From Minwuia sp048007105 (GTDB lineage: Bacteria; Pseudomonadota; Alphaproteobacteria; Minwuiales; Minwuiaceae): DNA of 64,000 nt. Positions within the stretch are counted from its first letter, which is position 1. Every line of letters begins with the position of its first letter. Position numbers and translations under genes: made by a program. This document shows positions 62,461 to 64,000 of this stretch, in pieces. The stretch is taken from NCBI RefSeq assembly GCF_048007105.1, contig NZ_CP180352.1:3658001-3722000 (forward strand), read 5' to 3'. The notes under the pieces were generated by a model that saw nothing but the letters and a program-made list of their open reading frames with translations, had not been told where the DNA came from and searched no databases.

Positions 62461-63666
62461 TCAGAAGCGGACCGGCACGCTCCGCGGCCCGCGGACCTGG
62501 CCGCCGGCCCAGGTAACGGTCGCGCCCTCGGCCAGCTCGAACTCCGGAATGCGCTCGAACCAGGTGCGGAGCGCCACATCCATCTCCATCCGGGCCAGGT
62601 TGGAGCCGGCGCAGCGGTGAATGCCGGCGCCGAAGGCGATGTGGCGGTTCTTCTGGCGGTCGATGACGACCTTGTCGGCGTCCTCGAAATGCTTCGGATC
62701 GCGGCAGGCGGCGGGGAAGTTCATCAGCACCCGGTCGCCTTCCCTGATCGTGACGCCGTTGTATTCGACATCCTCTGTCGCCACGCGCGCCATGGTCACC
62801 GGCGCGTAGAAGCGGAGCATCTCCTCGATCGCTGTCGGGAACAGCTCATGATCCGCCGACAGCCGCTTGCGGTCTTCCGCATTGGTGGAGAAGTGATAGA
62901 GCGCCGCACCGATGGAGCTCCAGGTGGTGTCGATGCCCGCCACCAGCAGCAGGTTGCACATCGACACGATCTGGTTGTCGTTCAGCGGCTCGTCCCCGAC
63001 CTTGGAGGCGATCAGCTTGGAGATCAGGTCCTCGTCGCCCGGGTTCTTCCGCCGGTCGGTCACGACGCCGAAGAAGAAGTCGCGGATCACCTTGCGATAC
63101 TTGATGCGCAGGTCCGCGTCGGTCAGGCCGAGTTCCAGCACGTTCCGGACCCACTGCGTGAAGTCGTCGGTGCGGTTCTCGTCGATGCCGAGCATGTGTG
63201 CGATCACGCGCGGCGGAATCTGCTGCGCGTAGTCCGCCGCCGCATCCGCCTTGCCGCTGTTGTGGAAGCGGTTGATCAGATCGTTGCAGAGCTGCTCGGT
63301 ATAGGGCCGGTGCTTGGCGACCGCCTTCACCGTGAAGAACGGCAGGATCGAGCGCCGATACATGTTCTGGATCGGCGGATCGGCCGTGATCGGCGGCGCG
63401 CCGCCATCGGCGCCGATCTCGTCATCGGGCACATCGACCGGCGGCACGACGATCGGCTCCCTGGAGGAGAGCGCCGGCACCATGCCGACAAAGGCCTGCA
63501 GGTCGTCGAAGTCCACCGGCAGCCAGGAGCCGAAGTTCCGGTCGGTATGCGCGATCGGACAGCGGCCCCGCAGGTCCTCCCAGATCGGAAAAGGATCGTC
63601 GACATATTGCTTGTCGAAGATGTCGTAGTCGGTCGCCCAGTCCGTGACGGGCTTACGTTCCTGCAT
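62461..63666 (-). CDS. Cytochrome P450
   Basis: A 401-residue soluble bacterial P450. The I-helix oxygen motif is VAGIDTTWSSIGAAL; the ExxR pair is in AIEEMLRFYAPV; and the heme-binding loop is HIAFGAGIHRCAGSNLAR with Cys352 as axial ligand. It hydroxylates an unknown hydrophobic substrate. It starts two bases after the ferredoxin stop, so ferredoxin and P450 are co-transcribed and surely redox partners. No ferredoxin reductase is in the window. Nearby crotonase and kinase genes suggest a role in fatty-acid or terpenoid-like degradation. Confidence 0.95.
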   Translation of the reverse strand: MQERKPVTDWATDYDIFDKQYVDDPFPIWEDLRGRCPIAHTDRNFGSWLPVDFDDLQAFVGMVPALSSREPIVVPPVDVPDDEIGADGGAPPITADPPIQNMYRRSILPFFTVKAVAKHRPYTEQLCNDLINRFHNSGKADAAADYAQQIPPRVIAHMLGIDENRTDDFTQWVRNVLELGLTDADLRIKYRKVIRDFFFGVVTDRRKNPGDEDLISKLIASKVGDEPLNDNQIVSMCNLLLVAGIDTTWSSIGAALYHFSTNAEDRKRLSADHELFPTAIEEMLRFYAPVTMARVATEDVEYNGVTIREGDRVLMNFPAACRDPKHFEDADKVVIDRQKNRHIAFGAGIHRCAGSNLARMEMDVALRTWFERIPEFELAEGATVTWAGGQVRGPRSVPVRF

Positions 63667-63668
63667 GG

Positions 63669-63866
63669 CTAGTCCTCCACGATTTCGACGGCGAATTCGG
63701 GGCAGTTGTCGCGGGCCAGCTTCGCGTTGGCCTCCTCGCCCGCCGGCACCACCCCGTCATTCAGGGCGAAGGCATTCCCCAGTTCATCGACATCGAAGAG
63801 GTTGGGCGCCACCGCGCAGCAGCGGTTGTGGCCCTGACACTTGTCCTCGTTGACCCGGATCTTCAT
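63669..63866 (-). CDS. P450-associated ferredoxin with CxxHxxC motif
   Basis: A 65-residue single-cluster ferredoxin: MKIRVNEDKCQGHNRCCAVA, then ARDNCPEFAVEIVED. The cluster motif is Cys10-x2-His13-x2-Cys16 with Cys55-Pro near the end. The His in place of the usual second cysteine marks the [3Fe-4S] or His-ligated ferredoxins that serve bacterial P450s (for example in mycobacteria and Rhodopseudomonas). It directly precedes the P450 gene and would donate electrons to it. Confidence 0.93.
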   Translation of the reverse strand: MKIRVNEDKCQGHNRCCAVAPNLFDVDELGNAFALNDGVVPAGEEANAKLARDNCPEFAVEIVED

Positions 63867-63931
63867 CGGCGTTTCCCCATTTCTTATGCGTGCATCCTAG
63901 CACAATCGCTCCAAAACATGAAGCATGATTC

Positions 63932-64000
63932 TTATTTCATCTGATCCCAGTCGTAGAGACGGGGTTCCTTGGCCATGAACCGGCGCACGGCCTCCTTGTG
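63932..64000 (-). CDS. C-terminus of a probable crotonase-family protein (partial)
   Basis: The last 22 codons of a minus-strand gene cut by the window edge: HKEAVRRFMAKEPRLYDWDQ followed by MK and a TAA stop at 63932. The form EAVRRFMAKEPRLYDW resembles the tail of enoyl-CoA hydratases (helix with Glu-Ala-Val and a Phe-Met segment), but this is too short to be sure. It is upstream of the ferredoxin and P450 on the same strand, 65 bases away, so it likely belongs to their operon. Confidence 0.5.
   Translation of the reverse strand, partial: HKEAVRRFMAKEPRLYDWDQMK

Noticed and set aside
1..64000. CRISPR arrays, tRNA or rRNA genes, insertion sequences, prophage genes, toxin-antitoxin pairs
   Set aside because: None seen on reading both strands; gaps are short and no repeats with regular spacers or transposase motifs occur.

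Overview
The window is high-GC, densely coded bacterial chromosome. Gene content and style point to an alphaproteobacterium, probably of the Rhodospirillales/Minwuiales type: overlapping ATGA/GTGA gene junctions, dprA-topA-rnr next to rpmG, nadE-gltX-cimA, a TRAP transporter beside a CaiB-type CoA-transferase, an Atm1-type exporter, and a short flagellin. The exact lineage is inference. I see no rRNA, tRNA, CRISPR array, insertion sequence or prophage. No gap between genes exceeds about 260 bases.

Layout. 1-5.1 kb (minus): a cut-off membrane regulator, cytochrome b561 and a PepSY protein in one operon, an EamA transporter, a DUF302 protein, and an enoyl-CoA hydratase/acyl-CoA ligase pair. 5.2-9.5 kb (plus): peroxiredoxin, a periplasmic Cache-like protein next to a chemoreceptor, and dprA. 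9.6-18 kb (plus): topA, rnr, a histidine phosphatase, a molybdopterin oxidoreductase with a small membrane protein, and rpmG. 18-22.8 kb: sixA, then ppk and ppx behind a PHO-box-like site, followed by a single-domain response regulator. 22.8-32.6 kb: 2-hydroxyacid dehydrogenase/thioesterase, an acyl-CoA synthetase, rpsD, trmJ, cimA, gltX and nadE. 32.8-37.9 kb (plus): a soluble PAS histidine kinase, a PhoX-type phosphatase and a PuuE-type deacetylase. 37.9-43.8 kb (minus): TRAP transporter, CoA-transferase and Atm1-like ABC exporter. 43.9-54.6 kb: a catabolic-looking block with a Baeyer-Villiger-type monooxygenase, a crotonase, DUF1330, an SDR, a luciferase-like oxidoreductase, MarR, a PanB-like protein with two PhyH dioxygenases, fumarase C and an enolase-superfamily enzyme. 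54.6-60.1 kb: a PAS_5 protein and a PadR-RND efflux operon. 60.2-64 kb (minus): flagellin, an aminoglycoside-phosphotransferase-like kinase, cytochrome P450, its ferredoxin and the tail of a crotonase.

Two things stand out. First, the MarR-panB-like-phyH-phyH unit: the PanB-like protein has lost two of the three residues that bind magnesium in true ketopantoate hydroxymethyltransferase, and a perfect palindrome sits between facing -10 elements of marR and the operon. This is the best candidate for an undescribed pathway. Second, five genes (topA, gltX, phoX, the PuuE-type deacetylase, the monooxygenase) are each broken by a single-base indel, mostly in short repeats, with both halves otherwise intact. 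Because topA and gltX are normally essential, sequencing or assembly error is more likely than gene decay.
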